Part shown: positions 5,843 through 6,685 of the stretch, piece by piece
Numbering within the stretch: the stretch's first letter is position 1
How the letters are laid out: each line of letters opens with the position of its first letter
Assembly (NCBI GenBank): GCA_023415075.1
Contig: JAEZLU010000195.1
Location: 1 to 6,685, forward strand
Reading direction: 5' to 3'
Source of the DNA: Bacillota bacterium
GTDB taxonomy: Bacteria; Bacillota; Negativicutes; Sporomusales; UBA7701
Length of the DNA: 6,685 nucleotides
The notes under the pieces: model-generated
The model's database searches: none
Told to the model about the DNA's origin: nothing
The model's input: the letters and a program-made list of their open reading frames with translations, nothing else
Program-made: the position numbers and the translations under genes

Positions 5843-6685
5843 TCAGCCGGCGATGCTCCAGTCGCTGGCCTGGGCCACCTGCGCCTCCTCGAAGGTGGCC
5901 ATCTCATTCAGGACCTTGACCGCCGCGTCCAGTACCAAAAACCCCATGGCAGCACCGGTACCCTCGCCCAGGCGCATATTGAGCCTGAGGCACGGTTCGA
6001 GCCCGAGAGCCCGTAGGGCGATGGCATGGCCCGGTTCCTCCGACAGATGGGAGGCCATCAGGTACGGCCTGACCGCCGGGCAAAGCCGGTAGGCGACAAG
6101 CACGGCGGCAGCGGCGATGAATCCGTCGACCACCACGAGGATACGCCTGGACGCCGCCCCGAGAACGACGCCGGCCAGGGCGCCGATCTCCAGGCCGCCC
6201 ACCTTGGTCAGCACCCCGAGGGCGTCCTTGCCGTCGGGTTTATGGCGGGCGATAGCCTCTTCGATAACCCGGATCTTGGTTGTCAGCACGTCGCCGGAAA
6301 TGCCGGTGCCCTTGCCCACCACCTCGGCCACCGGCGCCCCGGTCAGGATACTGGTGATAGCCGAGCTGGCAGTGGTGTTGCCGATGCCCATCTCGCCGAG
6401 GGCGATGGCTTCGACGCCTTCATCGGCCAGCCGGTTGGCCACAGAGATGCCCACCCGCAGGGCCCGGACGGCTTCCTCGCGGGTCATGGCCGGGCAATAG
6501 CGCATATTGGCGGTGCCGCGGCGGATTTTGCAATGCTCGATCGGCAGCGCCGGCGGCAGGTCGGCCTTGACGCCGACGTCCACCAGTACCAGGCTGGCGC
6601 CGGCGTGGCGGGCCAGCACGTTGATGCCGGCGCCGCCCTGCACGAAATTGTAGACCATCTGCTCGGTGACTTCGGGCGGGAAAGC
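5843..6685 (-). CDS. cobT: Nicotinate-nucleotide--dimethylbenzimidazole phosphoribosyltransferase CobT (C-terminal part, cut by window edge)
   Basis: CobT transfers phosphoribose from nicotinate mononucleotide to a lower-ligand base such as dimethylbenzimidazole, giving the alpha-ribazole phosphate used to build the cobalamin nucleotide loop. About 280 residues are present and the frame is open to the window end, so roughly 75-80 N-terminal residues are missing against the usual length of about 355. The reading begins AFPPEVTEQMVYNFVQGGAGINVLARH, typical of the family interior. Counting from the Met at 6658, LGEMGIGNTT lies at 87-96 and MRLGEGTGAA at 228-237. The second holds the glutamate (232) equivalent to catalytic Glu317 of the Salmonella enzyme. 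The protein ends normally. It is 42 bases ahead of eutS on the same strand, which suggests co-transcription and links cofactor supply to the cobalamin-dependent lyase downstream. The internal Met at 6658 is not the start. Confidence 0.95.
   Translation of the reverse strand, partial: AFPPEVTEQMVYNFVQGGAGINVLARHAGASLVLVDVGVKADLPPALPIEHCKIRRGTANMRYCPAMTREEAVRALRVGISVANRLADEGVEAIALGEMGIGNTTASSAITSILTGAPVAEVVGKGTGISGDVLTTKIRVIEEAIARHKPDGKDALGVLTKVGGLEIGALAGVVLGAASRRILVVVDGFIAAAAVLVAYRLCPAVRPYLMASHLSEEPGHAIALRALGLEPCLRLNMRLGEGTGAAMGFLVLDAAVKVLNEMATFEEAQVAQASDWSIAG

Overview
The window is an almost gap-free piece of an ethanolamine-utilisation (eut) locus. Every gene I can support lies on the minus strand, so transcription runs from high to low coordinates. 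In transcription order: cobT (3' part, cut by the right edge), eutS, eutP, a 307-base leader-like gap, an ethanolamine permease of the Eat type, eutM, eutA, eutB, and the first 24 codons of eutC (cut by the left edge). The DNA is GC-rich. Shine-Dalgarno sequences are strong (AAAGGAGG, GGAGGTGA), GTG and TTG starts occur, and antitermination-like leader RNA is present. With the eutS-eutP pairing this points to an anaerobic member of the Bacillota (Clostridia or Negativicutes). That placement is inference; the sequence alone does not fix the genus.

Right part (5007-6685): cobT makes the nucleotide loop of cobalamin by activating the lower-ligand base. EutS is a bent-hexamer shell protein and EutP a small P-loop protein. 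eutS and eutP overlap by four bases, and eutP starts with TTG behind a very strong ribosome-binding site.

Middle (4700-5006): this is the only sizeable non-coding stretch. It holds two tandem copies of one regulatory design. Each has a short hairpin with the hexaloop AACAGC or AACAGT, whose 3' arm is also the 5' arm of an intrinsic terminator ending in a U-rich tract (TTTTTGTTTTTTT or TTTTGTTTTTTT). The first copy also has a possible partner hairpin three bases upstream. This resembles the dual-hairpin targets of ANTAR-domain antiterminators such as EutV. It would let the cell uncouple cobT-eutS-eutP from the permease and catabolic genes.

Left part (1-4699): the permease imports ethanolamine. 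EutB and EutC form the adenosylcobalamin-dependent ammonia-lyase that converts it to acetaldehyde and ammonia. EutA reactivates that enzyme when its cofactor is damaged, and EutM is the main hexameric shell protein of the compartment that contains the acetaldehyde. A perfect seven-base-pair hairpin sits between eutA and eutB.

The proteins are ordinary members of known families with their key residues intact. The part most worth study is the tandem riboregulator ahead of the permease, followed by the presence of cobT at the head of the visible eut genes.
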